Below, piece after piece: positions 1 through 10,884 of a DNA stretch of 64,000 nt. The position numbers were made by a program, and so were the translations under genes. Position 1 is the stretch's first letter, and each line of letters begins with the position of its first letter. This stretch comes from Ophiura sarsii (Eukaryota; Echinodermata; Ophiuroidea; Amphilepidida; Ophiuridae), in the NCBI GenBank assembly GCA_035610835.1, contig CM069449.1, positions 44,350,768-44,414,767 on the forward strand, written 5' to 3'. The notes beneath the pieces were generated by a model. That model saw nothing but the letters and a program-made list of their open reading frames with translations, did not search any database and was not told where the DNA came from.

Positions 1-1173
1 ATGTCTGCTAACTCAGTCGCCAGATGCTGCGAATTCTTTACATGGTGGTCTGTTTTCCCTACCAATTCTCCAAGGATGTCCGCTAACCATCGTGAAACAC
101 TGTAGCCTATGGAACTGGTGTGGTCTACTATTGGGCGTAGTGGCGTGTTTATTTGGTGGATTTTGGGAGTGCAGTAGAGACGTGGAACATTTTCAGCAGT
201 AGGGTACAGTTGTTTGTACTTGTACTCGGAGATCTTTTCTTCCTTCTTGAGACGAGATAGAATGCTGAACAGCTTGCGTTTGTACTTGGCTGTTGGGTCT
301 TTTTTGAGCTCTTCGTACGTCTTTTATCCGCTAGCATGGAAGACACTTTCTCCTCGTAGGTACTTACATCCAACACACATGTTGCTTTACCTTTGTCAGC
401 TGGAAGGATGATGATTGTCTTCTCCTTTTTGAGACTGTTTATCGCTTTTCTTTCACCTTTCGTAACATTATTCTCCGGTGGTTTAGACTACTTTAGGATA
501 CTCGCTACTTTAGCACGTATTGAGCACTATCAGCTGGAGGTAATTTCCGGCAGGCTACTTCTGTCGCGATTACAAAATCCTCCGCGCATACATCGGTTGG
601 CGAGACAGCATAATTTAGTCATTTTGCTAGCACACTCGTTTGATCTTTATTCAACTTATATTTTGAAAGATTCACCACCCACTTTTTGAGTTGGGTACCC
701 GAGAGATCGGTGTTTGGCTGAGAGTTCTTCTTTCTTTCCGCGGACTTACTTTCCAAATTCTGCAACTTCCGTGTGTGAGTCGCCTTTGTGTTATTGTACG
801 TAGACTCTTTTACAGACTCAAGATGGCGTCTAATTTGTTGATGAATTGGAGTTTCCGCGGGAATAATGTTATCCAAATCTTTCTCTCGCGATTCTTTCTG
901 CTTTTTCAAAGATCCGATTTTGTTGCTTACAACGCGAATCCTTTCTTTGATGAGGCATTTCCCCGCGTGTTTGATGATGTCTTTCGCTTTATTAGAGTTG
1001 ATCGGGCATCGTAGCTTGAGGCTGGATGGGGTGAGGTTTAGGTCTCGGCAACGGAGGCTGAATACAAGATGGTTACGATGGCGCTGTAGTTTTTTCTCGA
1101 CGTTTTCGATATCACGTAGATGTTTTACTGTACTTTGTCCATAAGATTCACGAATATTACCAAAAAGGTTCAT
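1..1173 (-). pseudogene. Penelope-like retroelement ORF fragment (N-terminal part)
   Basis: A 184-residue open frame runs from an ATG at 1173 down to 619 on the minus strand. It reads MNLFGN at the start, has basic and coiled middle sequence (KLRCPI, KCLIKERIR), and ends with KKWVVNLSKYKL followed by DQTSVLAK. From memory of the family, this pattern is typical of the region upstream of the reverse transcriptase in Penelope-like elements. Below 619 the frame is broken, but a second piece around 376-149 still reads STYEEKVSSMLADK, which matches the start of the RT region. No intact RT core or GIY-YIG endonuclease is present, so this is a decayed fragment that leaves the window on the left. The assignment to Penelope is recognition, not a database result. 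Confidence 0.7.
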
Positions 1174-1424
1174 AAGGATCGTTGAGTAGAATATTTATGA
1201 AAGGTTCATTGTACTGATCCAATAACCATTTTGATAACATGTACTCACGTGTACGTTTCGGATACGTCTGTATCCTTAGTCAACACTTGTGGTAGTCTAC
1301 CACAAGTGTTGACAAAGGATACAGACGTATCCGAAACGTACACGTGAGTACATGTTATTGGATCATTACAATGAACCTTTCATAAATATTCTACTCAACG
1401 ATCCTTATGAACCTTTTTGGTAAT
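1156..1424. repeat. Head-to-head palindrome at the Penelope-like 5' end
   Basis: The sequence reads almost the same on both strands around an axis near 1296, where GTCAACACTTGTGGTA faces TACCACAAGTGTTGAC. Both outer ends hold the first codons of the element ORF (MNLFGN is encoded at 1173 on minus and at 1407 on plus). The left arm has a short extra segment near 1222-1237. Penelope-like elements often carry inverted partial copies at their ends, and this fits that arrangement. Each arm contains a small hairpin GGATAC-AGAC-GTATCC followed directly by GAAAC, discussed as a possible decayed hammerhead ribozyme. Confidence 0.8.
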
Positions 1425-1556
1425 GCTTATACTTATTTCAATGCATTTCTCATGGTGATTCCAAATATGGTAATGGAATTCAATAATTTTGATATTTTTG
1501 AAAAATTTTATGACATTTTGGAATGTCGTCTGCAGCTGCCTGCAGCGTGGAAAGTG
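1425..1556. mobile_element. TTAA-flanked MITE, left-truncated copy
   Basis: The right end reads GCGTGGAAAGTG followed by TTAA at 1557-1560. The body matches three other copies in the window (8252-8477, 15642-15876, 19760-20006), sharing TTCTCATGGTGATTCC and GGAATGTCGTCTGCAG. The left half is missing and the copy abuts the Penelope-like palindrome. TTAA flanks suggest piggyBac-type mobilisation, which is inference from the target site only. Confidence 0.6.
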
Positions 1557-2690
1557 TTAAGATCCGATGTTGATCTGACTAATTTGCATCAACACAGACT
1601 AGCTCAGTTATTTGGTGGAGGCGCAAAAATGCCAGATCCGAGTGATCAGTACTTCAGATCTGGATCGAGAGTTAATATCACAAAATATAAATGTCAAGAT
1701 CAGGTCAAAGTGAGCACTAATAACGTGTACATTAAACATGTTAAAGGCATATTATGCGATCTTTTCCATGGGACGCCTTCTATCCTTGATTTTTTTTAAA
1801 GCAGATTTTATTGCAGATTTACATTTCTGATAAATAATTATGAATATATTTTGAGTTACAGAGCAATACGATTACAAAATACTTCAAAATCATGGTTTAA
1901 AGAGGTTGAACATAGATTGTCTTGCAGCAGGACAGTTTATCTTCATTTTAAATTCACTCTAAAACCATGATTTTGATGTAATTAGGTCTCACTTGATTAC
2001 GGTAGTACTAATACGCTGATCAACTAGGGTCTTGGTTGAGTGGAAGCCTTCAACAAGAGCATCAACCCAAGCCAACGTACCAGTGGGCGAGATACACATA
2101 GGTGTACGCCAAGAGGCTGCTTCACAGATTTCTTACACCGAGCGATCTCTGCGATATTGCTCGCGACGCCTAGTGCACTGGAGGAATGTGCAGACACGTA
2201 CTCCCAGGGGGATGACTCTCATGTCTGCCCATTGTTGAGATTTGGTGCACAGTATAGCGCACTCTATCAGTTCTTCACCCGGAAGTTAAGCGTAAACTGT
2301 CAATCATTCGTTGTGAATGAATATTCAGCCATGACTATTCATGACCTCACACGATGTGATCGTCGCGATCCGGCGTCCTTCCCAACTGATCTGATTACAA
2401 TATTCATGAAATGCAAATTACGCCACGCCCTCCTCTGTCACTGACAGACGAAGCCATCCACAATTTAAAATTCGTATTTTGTTCTACGTAAATTAATTTC
2501 AAATAACCAATTCTGAATGTTTCGGATCATATAAGAACTAAATTCTGCCATCATCAAAGCAAGTCAGTTCTTCTCTAAATCTCAATCAGCTTTTTTATAC
2601 CATTGATGTACTATTTTTGTGCCACAAATAATGTTTAAGCCGATAAAAACCACCACGTCTCATGTCGTCTGGTTTGCGACGACCATGATA
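1557..2690. other. Intergenic stretch without recognisable gene
   Basis: No supported gene. The segment 1559-1590 recurs inverted at 8752-8783, so both are probably ends of one repeat family. Open frames of 130 and 134 codons here have no recognisable domain and I treat them as chance. The rest is unassigned AT-rich sequence. Confidence 0.5.
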
Positions 2691-2880
2691 GTGCGCCCCC
2701 TATAAAACCTTCACCCGCGAATTTGGTTTTAGTAGGCGAAATATTTTCTGAGGAGTTACCTATCCCATAATTATATAATCCCTGGTACTCCCTACTCTAT
2801 GGCATTAGATTCGTTACCCACTGGAACTGAGAATATAACTATCGAGACCGACCATGTGATAAGCCATTCTCTTAGCTTAA

Positions 2881-3030
2881 GGGAGCACATCAAAACTCGA
2901 CCGCCCGGCAACCGCCGGTTCCGTGGGGTTCCGTGCGGTTGCAGCCGGTTTCTATTGTTCTAAACAATGATATGCGGTCCAACCGGGCGGAACCGGCGGT
3001 TGCCGCGCGGTCGAGTTTTGATGTGCTCCC
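2881..3030. mobile_element. 150-bp hairpin MITE with TAA target duplication (Harbinger-like)
   Basis: The ends are GGGAGCACATCAAAACTCGA and its reverse complement, and inverted-repeat pairing continues through the GGCAACCGCCGG region. The flanks are TAA at 2878-2880 and TAA at 3031-3033. GGG-starting termini with a three-base TAA/TTA duplication are characteristic of PIF/Harbinger elements. It is too short to encode protein. A second element with the same logic but a different sequence sits at 37814-37966. Confidence 0.75.
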
Positions 3031-5133
3031 TAACTAAACGTATTCTGTCGGTAATTAGGTTCCGCAATCTCCCTGTATGCGGGGATCTGGTAACGGAGAA
3101 CGCTGAACGGCCTACTAAAAGATCGACTATCGGGCGAAACCACACGTGTTTCGGACAAAGCGATGCCACGAGAAGAACGTAGCATACTCCTCGTGCGATC
3201 TTCTCCACTACCCCTGGAACCATAGAGATCGGAGGGAAGGCGTGCGCCGCTCTTCCTGACCAATCTATCACATCGCATCCACTGCATAAGCCCGGGGTCT
3301 ATGACCCGGGCCCAGGATATCAGAAGTTAATTGTTCTGCTACGATGCGAACGTTGCGTCCCTTGAGGACGCTTTTGAGCTTCAGGAGTGTTCATTCCCCG
3401 CCCAAAGTTCAATGTGCGATTGAGTCTCCATGGTCGAACAATGACTCGACTCTCGCCCGTCAAGCAGGTAGTGTCTACCACGATCTGACTAGGATGTATC
3501 CGTTGCGGTTACATGATCCATTGGAAGTGGTGGGTGAAACCACCTTCGCGGTCAGCTTGGTGTGCTGGCCTCATCAGTGAAGTTCCCCGCGTATCTAAAC
3601 ATATACGAGGACTACTCTGGATACCGAGTAATGACATGGCTTGTATGAGCGAGAAGGTGGATCTGAATTAACCTCGTAAGAAACTTGCGGGGTTAGATCC
3701 ACCACGCTGGCCGTAAGACTCAATAACTTGAGTTAGGCCACTGCAGGTTCTGAGACCACATCTTCCTAAAAATGTCAGTGCTCGCGGCCAAGATGTTCAC
3801 TCTGCCCGGAGACGGGGTAGCTAGACCCCTCGTTAGGTATAACTGTGCTCCGAGCAAATATTGGTAACCGTGTGGGCTTGAGGTTAGATCCCTTATACTA
3901 CGAGACCCAGCTTCGTATAAACCTGAATACCGAGCTGTATACGACGTGTTGTCTCTACCCGAGAGCCCGCGTAGTCAGCCATTCGTCAAGGGATTGATCC
4001 AGGTTGACCCCCTGCACCTCTGATACCATCCCCTTCTCTGATCACCATGGTAAACAACGTGGGTGTCGAGAGGCTAAATGATAGGCATATGAACCACCTA
4101 TAAGCCCACCTTCGTATCATAAAGCATAACCATGTGTGGTTTGCAGGGAGAATGTGGACGTTGAGGTATAATAGCCCTCGCCAATACCACCTGGTCCAAC
4201 AGCAATTACATCACTCTAGGTTTCATCAGGCAAACGAGTTTGTCTGTGAAGGTCCCAGCATCCCGTCATCTCCCTTCCCAAGGGAAAGGCCGTGGAGGTT
4301 GAGTCCTTGATGAAAAGAGGGGTTTTAAGACTTTCCTTAACGAGACTTCTTCGCCTTCTTCTTACAGGATTTCAAGGAAGTCTCTGTCTTCACTAGTTTT
4401 GTGGAAAATAGAGCTAAAAGCGTTTGTCTGTCGCAGGGAAGTGAGGCGATGGACCGCCGTATTTGCCGAGGGCAGGATCTTATGCGTAAAACAAAGGTAC
4501 GCTCCCTGTCCATCACCGGCGATGCCTCAGTCCTTTGGCTGTTACCCCTGAAGGTGTTCGGCCAAAGTAGAACTCAGAGTTGAAAATCTAATGTCCGTCA
4601 AAACACGGTCTAGGTTTCAACTTATTCCCCAAAAGGAGGAGTTACTGGGTCAAGTTTCCCTTTTGCAAGAAGGCGCGCGCCTCTATACTTCTCGGTCTAT
4701 GACAGACCTTTTTAAGTACGCCTACAGTCTGAAGAATCCCTCCGTAACACACACACACGTTGAGGGGTGGCTTGTGTGGAAGAATTCCTCCTAGCTTTTC
4801 AGACAGACACCAGGCCTGCTGGTAGCCTCAGCACCGGCTCAGCGGATTCCACGGCAGGGGGCATCTCCACTGGCAGCGATGGAAGACGAGCTGTTACATC
4901 AGCGCTAGGCTGAGTACACAGTTATCCTCATCCGACCCCTTTCCAATGCTCTCCGAGTTCAAAATTCCGACGTTGGATCCTAAACCCTAGGAGCGGGCAT
5001 CAATATGGCTTATATCCATATCATCATATCCGGATCAACCGAGTGAGAGTCAATGGAAGGCCCTGCTGAAGAGGGGATACGATCGCTAAATTCCCGGTGA
5101 ACAGAGTCCACCGCGGCATCGCCAGTACCATAT

Positions 5134-5410
5134 GCGGTAGGTATGTGAAGGCGACCCTGCTCCACCATCCTAAGGATGGGCTGCCTACTACGCCGGACCG
5201 TATTGCCTGCACAGAGTATAACATATCCGGCTGACTGCACTGCCACGCCCCTGTACCGTATGCATATCGTATACGCGGTAGGTATGTGAGGGCGAGTCAG
5301 CCGCACCATCCCAAGGATGGGCAGCCTACCACGTCGGACTATACTGTCTGCCCGGGGTATAACATACCCGGCTGACTGCACTGTCACGTTCTCGTACCGT
5401 AATGTAATGG
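5134..5410. repeat. 141-bp tandem duplication in the GC-rich block
   Basis: GCGGTAGGTATGTGA starts at 5134 and again, nearly identical, at 5275. Both units continue with CACCATCC(T/C)AAGGATGGGC and CGGCTGACTGCACTG. There are two diverged copies. A 197-codon frame across it on the minus strand is a by-product of the repeat. Confidence 0.8.
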
Positions 5411-5732
5411 AAGCGGCTTGATCTATACACATTGCATGCGCATGGGAAGTTGTAGTTTGGAAGGTTCGTATCCCTGGAACATGGGAGCTAACATTGGCCC
5501 CGTACTCGACTCGGGATACTGCCAGCCGCCGCAGCATTACTACCCTTCCCCCTTGTTGCGGTAGCAACCGAGGCCGTAGAAGTATATAGTTATAACGCTG
5601 CATAGGTATAATAGTTCAAGACTAGAAATATCACTCGCCTAGCCATTCAATGGTTTACCCAGTTACGTCTCATCAGATCCCCTTCCCTCGCTCTCCGAGT
5701 CCGATGATCCTGAGCAGGACCCTGCACCTTGT

Positions 5733-6279
5733 TTGTTAAAATCGATAAAGTATTGTTGTCGCGGTATGTGCTTACAGATGAAAAGTGCCCATTTCCATTG
5801 TTGCAGTAACTCCTATTGATCTCTCTGATTCAGCGAGAAGATAATAGCGGGAATTTTGATAGTTTGCCCATGGCGATGACCCGTCCTGTCTGTCTTCTCG
5901 GACCTTCTGAGCATTTGGAGTTTTAGATTCATCCTTTTTAATTGTAAAGAAGTACGCCTGTCATTCCCATTAAATTTGTCCCGGATTATGCTAATCAAGT
6001 TTACAGCACAACAAGAACAGCTAATCAAAATTCCCGCTATTATCGTCACGCTGAATCAGAGAGATCAATAGGAGTTACTGCAACAATGGAAATGGGCACT
6101 TTTCATCTGTAAGCACATACCGCGACAACAATACTTTATCGATTTTAACAAACAAGGTATCAAAATCACCGTAATTAAATTTTCCGTCTCCTGGTATTTT
6201 CATTTTTAGAACATGAGTAACAATTTTAAAATTATAGGTGCTTTTACAACAGCCGAGTTACTTTTTTTGATGTCTTTAT
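5733..6279. mobile_element. Long-TIR MITE, left-truncated copy
   Basis: Inverted arms meet around a loop of about 160 bp near 5870-6030. The right end GCCGAGTTACTTTTTTTGA is followed by TGTCTT and TA at 6278-6279. A full copy lies at 40242-40912, with its loop in the opposite orientation. This copy lacks about the first 130 bp of its left arm, where the GC-rich block begins. A 78-codon frame (5813-6049, minus) covers loop and arm and is shared by both copies, but it looks like a product of the palindrome rather than a gene. Confidence 0.75.
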
Positions 6280-6553
6280 ATGAAATATATAATTTGGACT
6301 AAAAGAAAAACGCTTCCGTAACATGGTTAATCCACTCGTGTACACACACAATGAATGGGGGAGGGGGGCACACCCATAGGTTTTGTGATTACTGAACGGG
6401 TATCTGAACAACAGCTGTAATGATACAATTCAAGAAGGTACACATAAATATCACAACACCACAATACAACATCAATTTTAAATATAGGTTACAATACCGA
6501 CATCCTAAATTGGCGATGCAGTAGTCGTCGCATATAATCCAATACAAACACAA

Positions 6554-7790
6554 TCCATAAGGCCATGTGTTTTGAACTCACCACCCAAAAAGGGTGGTGG
6601 CGTTGCATTTTGGTGACGAATCATCCATCTCTCTCTATTAACTCAACAACTAAATGTGGTAGAGCTATCATGGTTGAGGTGTCATTTGAAAGCCTATTTA
6701 TCTAGCTACATCGTGTGAATAAATCAGGTATTTCTATAATTGATTGGCTGAGATATGATTGATTATATTGTGAAAGTCAGGGGTGGTGGCGGTGGCGGCG
6801 GTGGCGCTGTGTGCAATCTCTATGGGGAATATAGAAAACGATCCCAATTCTACGTTCAATTAACCATAACTCCTCATCCCTGTATGGTACAAATATGATT
6901 TTGCTCTCATTTTATAGATTATTTTATATTCTATAAGATTCTGTTTCAACAAAAGTGACAACTATTATGTAACAATTGTAATCATGAATCGATTGCATTG
7001 TCCTTGGTTTTCTCCCTATTCGCTACACAGTGAACTTGCCCTAATTCATCGGTTTTACATACATGACTATATCAACAAAAGTAAGTATTCAACCGATGAT
7101 AGCAAAATTATACATTTTTGGAGAGCTCTCAAATAGGGGAATTCAAAAATGCCGTTTAAATCAGGATAGGGTGCATACCCCCAAAAATTTACTTGTAAAC
7201 TCTAATAAATATGAAATTTAAACGTTTGTGCTCATTTACTTCCCGATATAGTGTATTTCAACAAGTTACCATTGACAAAACATTTTTTTCTCATGGGTAA
7301 TTGCATGAGGAACTAATATGCACAGTAAAATTATGATTGGGATTGGTATAAAATTATTATTGAGCTTTAATCAAAATATGAAAAAAAATCGATATATTTT
7401 GAACATTCTTAATCACAACATGTTACCATTAGGTACTATTTAAATTCCAGTAGCATATTTGGATTCCTTGTGAGATTACCGTTCAGAAAATATATACTTT
7501 TTATGGGGTAGAACAAGTAGTTATTGCGATATGCTAATTCGAATCTCAGATGGTGTAAAAATGTAAAAATCTGGACATGCAACGGGAAGGGTGTCAAGTT
7601 CAAAACACATGGCCATAACGAATATAATCTACAGCTATCCAGATTCGCGGAAAATATACACGGAAAAAGATATTCGTCGGCAAATTCGAACATTTTAATT
7701 TCAAGTTTTGGTAGCATCTGGAACTCGAACAAGGTCCGATAAGCGGTAGAACCAAAAGGAGGGGGGAGGGCGAACTCTAAGGCATAGCCT
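6554..7790. mobile_element. Diverged ~1.2-kb inverted-repeat element (copy 1)
   Basis: The left end GGCCATGTGTTTTGAACTCA matches the ends of the element at 13401-14460, which lies in opposite orientation. Internal matches include CCCTATTCGCTACACAGT near 7014, GATGATAGCAAAA followed by TATACATTTTTGGA near 7094, and TTGCATGAGGAA near 7300. The right end (GAGGGCGAACTC near 7767) is only weakly similar, so that boundary is uncertain. No transposase-like frame was found. Confidence 0.5.
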
Positions 7791-8251
7791 CCGTATAGCT
7801 GCTGTACACTCCTTCATTATTCATTTAATCTATATAAAAGTATACTTTTTCTTGAATCCAACCATGAACATGAAATTGACCATTTTGAAGAAAATTATAA
7901 AAAACACGGTTTTTGACCCATTTTAGGTTTTGTACAGATAACTAAAAATATATTTTGTCAAATTTTGTCGTTCTAGATTTATTATAATCTGAATGAAATT
8001 CTCTAGGAGATATTCAAAACAAACAAAAACACCTCCTAGAGAATTTTATTAAGCTAAGATGAATTTGGTGCAATTTCAGCATTTTTCCCCAAAAATTGAA
8101 TTTGCTACGAATGCAGCAAATTTTGATACCAAAAATGGATACTCCGACTCATTTACTTTCAAAAATGTATATTTTTATATACATCATATTAATAGTTCAA
8201 AGGTTACAGCGCTTGTTAAATTTCATGTTATGAGGGTTAACAGCCCCTTAA
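7791..8251. other. Gene-free stretch with a dispersed repeat
   Basis: The segment 8060-8230 resembles the reverse complement of about 16610-16760. Shared words include GATACCAAAAATGGAT with a following ACTCATTT-like run, and TATACATCA. It belongs to an unnamed repeat family. No coding function is supported for the 104-codon frame here. Confidence 0.45.
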
Positions 8252-8477
8252 TAATTTCTACGCGGCAGGCGTCTGCAGACGACATTCCAAATGTCACAAA
8301 ATGTTTCAAAAATGTCAACCTTATTGAATTTCATTACCATTTTGGAATCACCATGAGAAATGCATTGAAATAAGTACAAACATGTCTTTTATTGGTTCAG
8401 TAATCCTTTAGATAGACTTTGAAACTTTTCTGACAAATCTGTTTTGTATTGTAAAACTAACAGCCGCGTGGAAAGTG
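8252..8477. mobile_element. TTAA-flanked MITE, full copy
   Basis: The element lies between TTAA (8248-8251) and TTTAA (8478-8482). The ends are TTTCTACGCGGCAGGCGTCTG on the left (first bases shown as TTTCTACGCGGC) and GCCGCGTGGAAAGTG on the right. It is the same family as the copies at 15642 and 19760. It has no coding capacity. Confidence 0.65.
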
Positions 8478-9158
8478 TTTAAGTATATAAAACCTAGATA
8501 TAGCACCCGCGAATAGCACGAATAATAAGTGAAATTCGCTTCAATATTCCAATTGATAATTGAACATGTTGAATATCAGACGGTGAATTCCATAAAGACG
8601 ACTATACAGAAGTATTCCAAATGAAAATGGGGACGTGTCCCAGCGTGACGTGGGTGACGTCATATGGGGAGATCCCAGGTGAAGTGTTTCTAGTCTTAAA
8701 ATATTGAATGGGCCTATTTCCAAGTTTGGAGTACCTGCATCTTAGGAAAAGATGCAAATTAGTCAGATCAACATCGGATCTTAAAGGGACACCAAGAGAT
8801 GTGTTGGAGGCTGCGCCCTCAAATATGATATACACTGGGGTTGGTATATTTTTACAGTTGTATTACATGTATGAACTTACACCTATAAGGATTAAGAAAA
8901 ATCAGAACTCTTTGTATATACAACAAAACGTCAATTCAAAAATGCTGATCGAGCCGCGATCAGCATTTTACGTCAGACAGTGTCCCCCTGCAGCACGCGT
9001 GACACATAACGCGAAACAGATCTATATAGAGGGCGTTTTTAAGAAAAGGTTCAATAAATAGCGATGGTATTGTTTTAATCAAGCTTTGCTGGGTTTTTTG
9101 TGAGTAGAAACAACACTAGGGGCCTATATAATGGTAATTGTTAACGTAAATTAACAGG
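8478..9158. other. Gene-free stretch with a perfect 13-bp hairpin
   Basis: Positions 8939-8969 form AAAATGCTGATCG facing CGATCAGCATTTT around a five-base loop. The 32-bp word 8752-8783 is the inverse of 1559-1590. A 117-codon plus frame at 8708-9061 has no recognised domain. Nothing else is evident. Confidence 0.5.
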
Positions 9159-9166
9159 TATAAACT

Positions 9167-9513
9167 CAGTGGCGTACCCAGCTTTTGGAAACTGGGGGCC
9201 CGACCATAGTTGTACCGACGAAAGGCATGATGTACCGACAATTTTTTTACATACTCCCCCAAAAAAGCTGTGAGCAGCTGAAATCTTGATAAGTGGGTGG
9301 GGGGGGGGGGGGGGGGGGGGTGGGGGGGGGGGGTCGATATTCATGACTTTATGACTTTATGTTATGCTCCTGACTTTTTATCAGTTGAGCACTATTAAGC
9401 TATCTCGAAGCTTTTAGACCGGTCCTGAGAAATGGTCTGGCTGGCTTACGGGCTGGAGAAGTGTGATTTGAATACCCCCAAATCCCCCCCCCCCCACCCT
9501 GGGTACGCCACTG
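9167..9513. mobile_element. hAT-like non-autonomous element with perfect 8-bp target duplication
   Basis: The element begins CAGTGGCGTACCCAG and ends with the inverse, CTGGGTACGCCACTG allowing for the G/C tract. It is flanked by identical TATAAACT at 9159-9166 and 9514-9521. CAG-type ends with an 8-bp duplication are diagnostic of the hAT superfamily. A run of more than 30 G with one T interruption (about 9299-9333) is internal. It sits about 35 bp downstream of the BTB-BACK exon donor site, inside the intron. Confidence 0.85.
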
Positions 9514-9548
9514 TATAAACTGTTGCGAGAACAAATTAGAATCCCTAC

Positions 9549-9706
9549 CTTATGCACCAACGATTTTGTTGCCTTGTACTGTATATATTTCTCTGCGGAT
9601 TTCAACAATGCACAGACCGTCTCCAGGTTGATACAGTTATACATGTATTCGATACAGACACGACGTAGCTCATCTAATCCGTAATGATCGGAAGCATTCA
9701 TAAGAC
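9549..9706 (-). CDS. BTB/BACK gene, exon with end of BTB and start of BACK
   Basis: The minus-strand exon is bounded by an acceptor (TTTCCTATTGTAG just above 9706) and a donor GTAGGG (below 9549). It starts by completing a glycine codon left by the 10476-10753 exon and ends in phase 0. It encodes about 53 residues reading GLMNASDHYGLDELRRVC, then IEYMYNCINLETVCALL, then KSAEKYIQYKATKSLVHK. The N-terminal helices close the BTB fold, and the part after NCINLETV matches the beginning of a BACK domain. The hAT-like element at 9167-9513 lies in the next intron. I could not find the following exons between 1 and 9548, so the C-terminus is probably beyond the window edge. Confidence 0.85.
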
Positions 9707-10475
9707 CTACAATAGGAAAGATAAGAATTAGAACTTGCATTAAAATAAACTTTTCTCGTCCCTACTTTTAAGATGCCATACGAATCCCTGTATAAACCAG
9801 AAATACACATGTGTCATGTACGAAACGTTGTAATATTGATAGTTACATTCCGACTCTATTATTCGTATGTGGCCACTATTAAGACGGAAGAAGGATTGGG
9901 AAGGAGCTTTCACACAGACGGAGTTTGTTGTTGCTCCTTTTGTTAAACTCATGATTTGCAAATGAGATATTAAATGAATCTCACTGGTCTTTTTCAGTCT
10001 ATGACTGCCCTAAAAGTCTATAAGAAAAGGGGTATGATTACAATCGATAATATTATTGATAATGGATGGATACGAAGTGACTGAGAAAGAACGTTCGAAG
10101 GTTGATGGTTTTGGGAATTTAAAACCCAAACTCTTCAATGTGGCAAATGAATATGCTAATTAGATTGTAGCAATCTGTAACACTTTGTTGTCTACTCCAA
10201 TCCTATTTCAAATAGTTCACAGGTTTTCAATTTCAATCTAAACAGGTTCTTGAACTGTCGTATGCAGCTGCAGAGCTTTAAAGGTTCTATTACAAAAGCC
10301 CAACAAAAACCAACAGTTGCCTTCATAAAAAACTCATGTAATTATCTCGTATTAGAGGACGCCTTTCCATCGATGGTTCTACTTGCATGACAACGAGTAA
10401 CCCTTTTTAGAGTGATATTAATTAACCAACGTTTCTATGTAATGGTACTAATTAACAAACGTGTCTATGTCTTAC
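9707..10475 (-). other. Intron of the BTB/BACK gene
   Basis: This 769-bp interval has a GTAAGA donor next to 10476 and a TAG acceptor next to 9706. It contains no recognisable element other than ordinary AT-rich sequence. A 73-codon frame here is a chance ORF. Confidence 0.8.
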
Positions 10476-10753
10476 CAATGATGGTCTCTGCATTAAGGGT
10501 TACACATCCAGTATGGCAATATTCAATAAGTTGTCGAAATACGTCAGCATCAAACTCTTCCACATGAATATTTCTTGGACACTTCAGTGTACCGCCACTT
10601 GTGTCGTTACCCGCTGTGTTTGTCGCGTCCACGCTATAATCATGGCGGCGAACTGATTTGAATGGTATCTGTAGGCGTGAGAAATCTTGGTGGCGTTTCT
10701 TCTTAGGCGTCGTGCTACCACGTGATGCGGAATATAGAAGCTTATGGAATACT
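10476..10753 (-). CDS. BTB/BACK gene, central BTB exon
   Basis: The 278-bp minus-strand exon follows acceptor AAAATCAG and precedes donor GTAAGAC. It joins the 19109-19328 exon by completing an arginine codon, then reads VFHKLLYSASRGSTTPKKKR, an insertion of about 50 basic and polar residues, and IHVEEFDADVFRQLIEYCH followed by TGCVTLNAETIIG. The BTB beta-strand and helix order is kept. The insertion between VFHKLLY and the EFDADVF helix, together with the flanking sequence, resembles the invertebrate serine-enriched protein (gprs) family, recalled rather than searched. BTB proteins of this type usually dimerise and can act as adaptors, but no partner can be inferred. An overlapping 206-codon frame (10584-11204) is in the wrong frame and is a shadow. 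Confidence 0.88.
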
Positions 10754-10884
10754 CTGATTTTATTAAAGATTGGGAAAAATAAAATATATAAGTTATGATA
10801 GACCTATTTCGTTTTTTAAACCTTGCACTGTCGCGCATATGAACAATAGCTGTGGTTGACAGTATGACATAGCCATTGTAGGTA

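Larger units (their letters stand above)
2691..5732. other. GC-rich block of unknown origin, probably a decayed mobile element
   Basis: About 3 kb is clearly more GC-rich than its surroundings and holds many short hairpins, for example GGTGGATCT at 3656 facing AGATCCACC at 3698-3706. It contains a two-copy 141-bp tandem repeat (5134-5410). A diverged direct repeat links about 4917-4961 to 5659-5702, both ending in GCTCTCCGAGT or CTCTCCGAGT. Two short frames (4401-4583 and 4591-4794) show no domain I recognise. It ends abruptly against a truncated inverted-repeat element at 5733. The direct repeats could be remains of terminal repeats of a retroelement, but no gag, pol or recombinase motif is visible. 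Confidence 0.45.

Noticed and set aside
1407..1799. 130-codon plus-strand ORF beginning MNLFGN
   Set aside because: The start is the inverted Penelope-like end and the rest is MITE and unrelated sequence, so it is a chimera of repeats.
2040..2444. 134-codon plus-strand ORF
   Set aside because: No recognisable domain, no splice context and no conserved composition.
3281..3316. Terminator-like hairpin GCCCGGGGTC..GACCCGGGCC
   Set aside because: Bacterial-type terminator has no meaning in this context and no T run follows; listed only as part of the GC-rich block.
5010..5603. 197-codon minus-strand ORF
   Set aside because: It spans the 141-bp tandem duplication and its halves repeat each other; no domain is recognisable.
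9141..9344. Poly-proline ORF
   Set aside because: Produced by the G homopolymer inside the hAT-like element.
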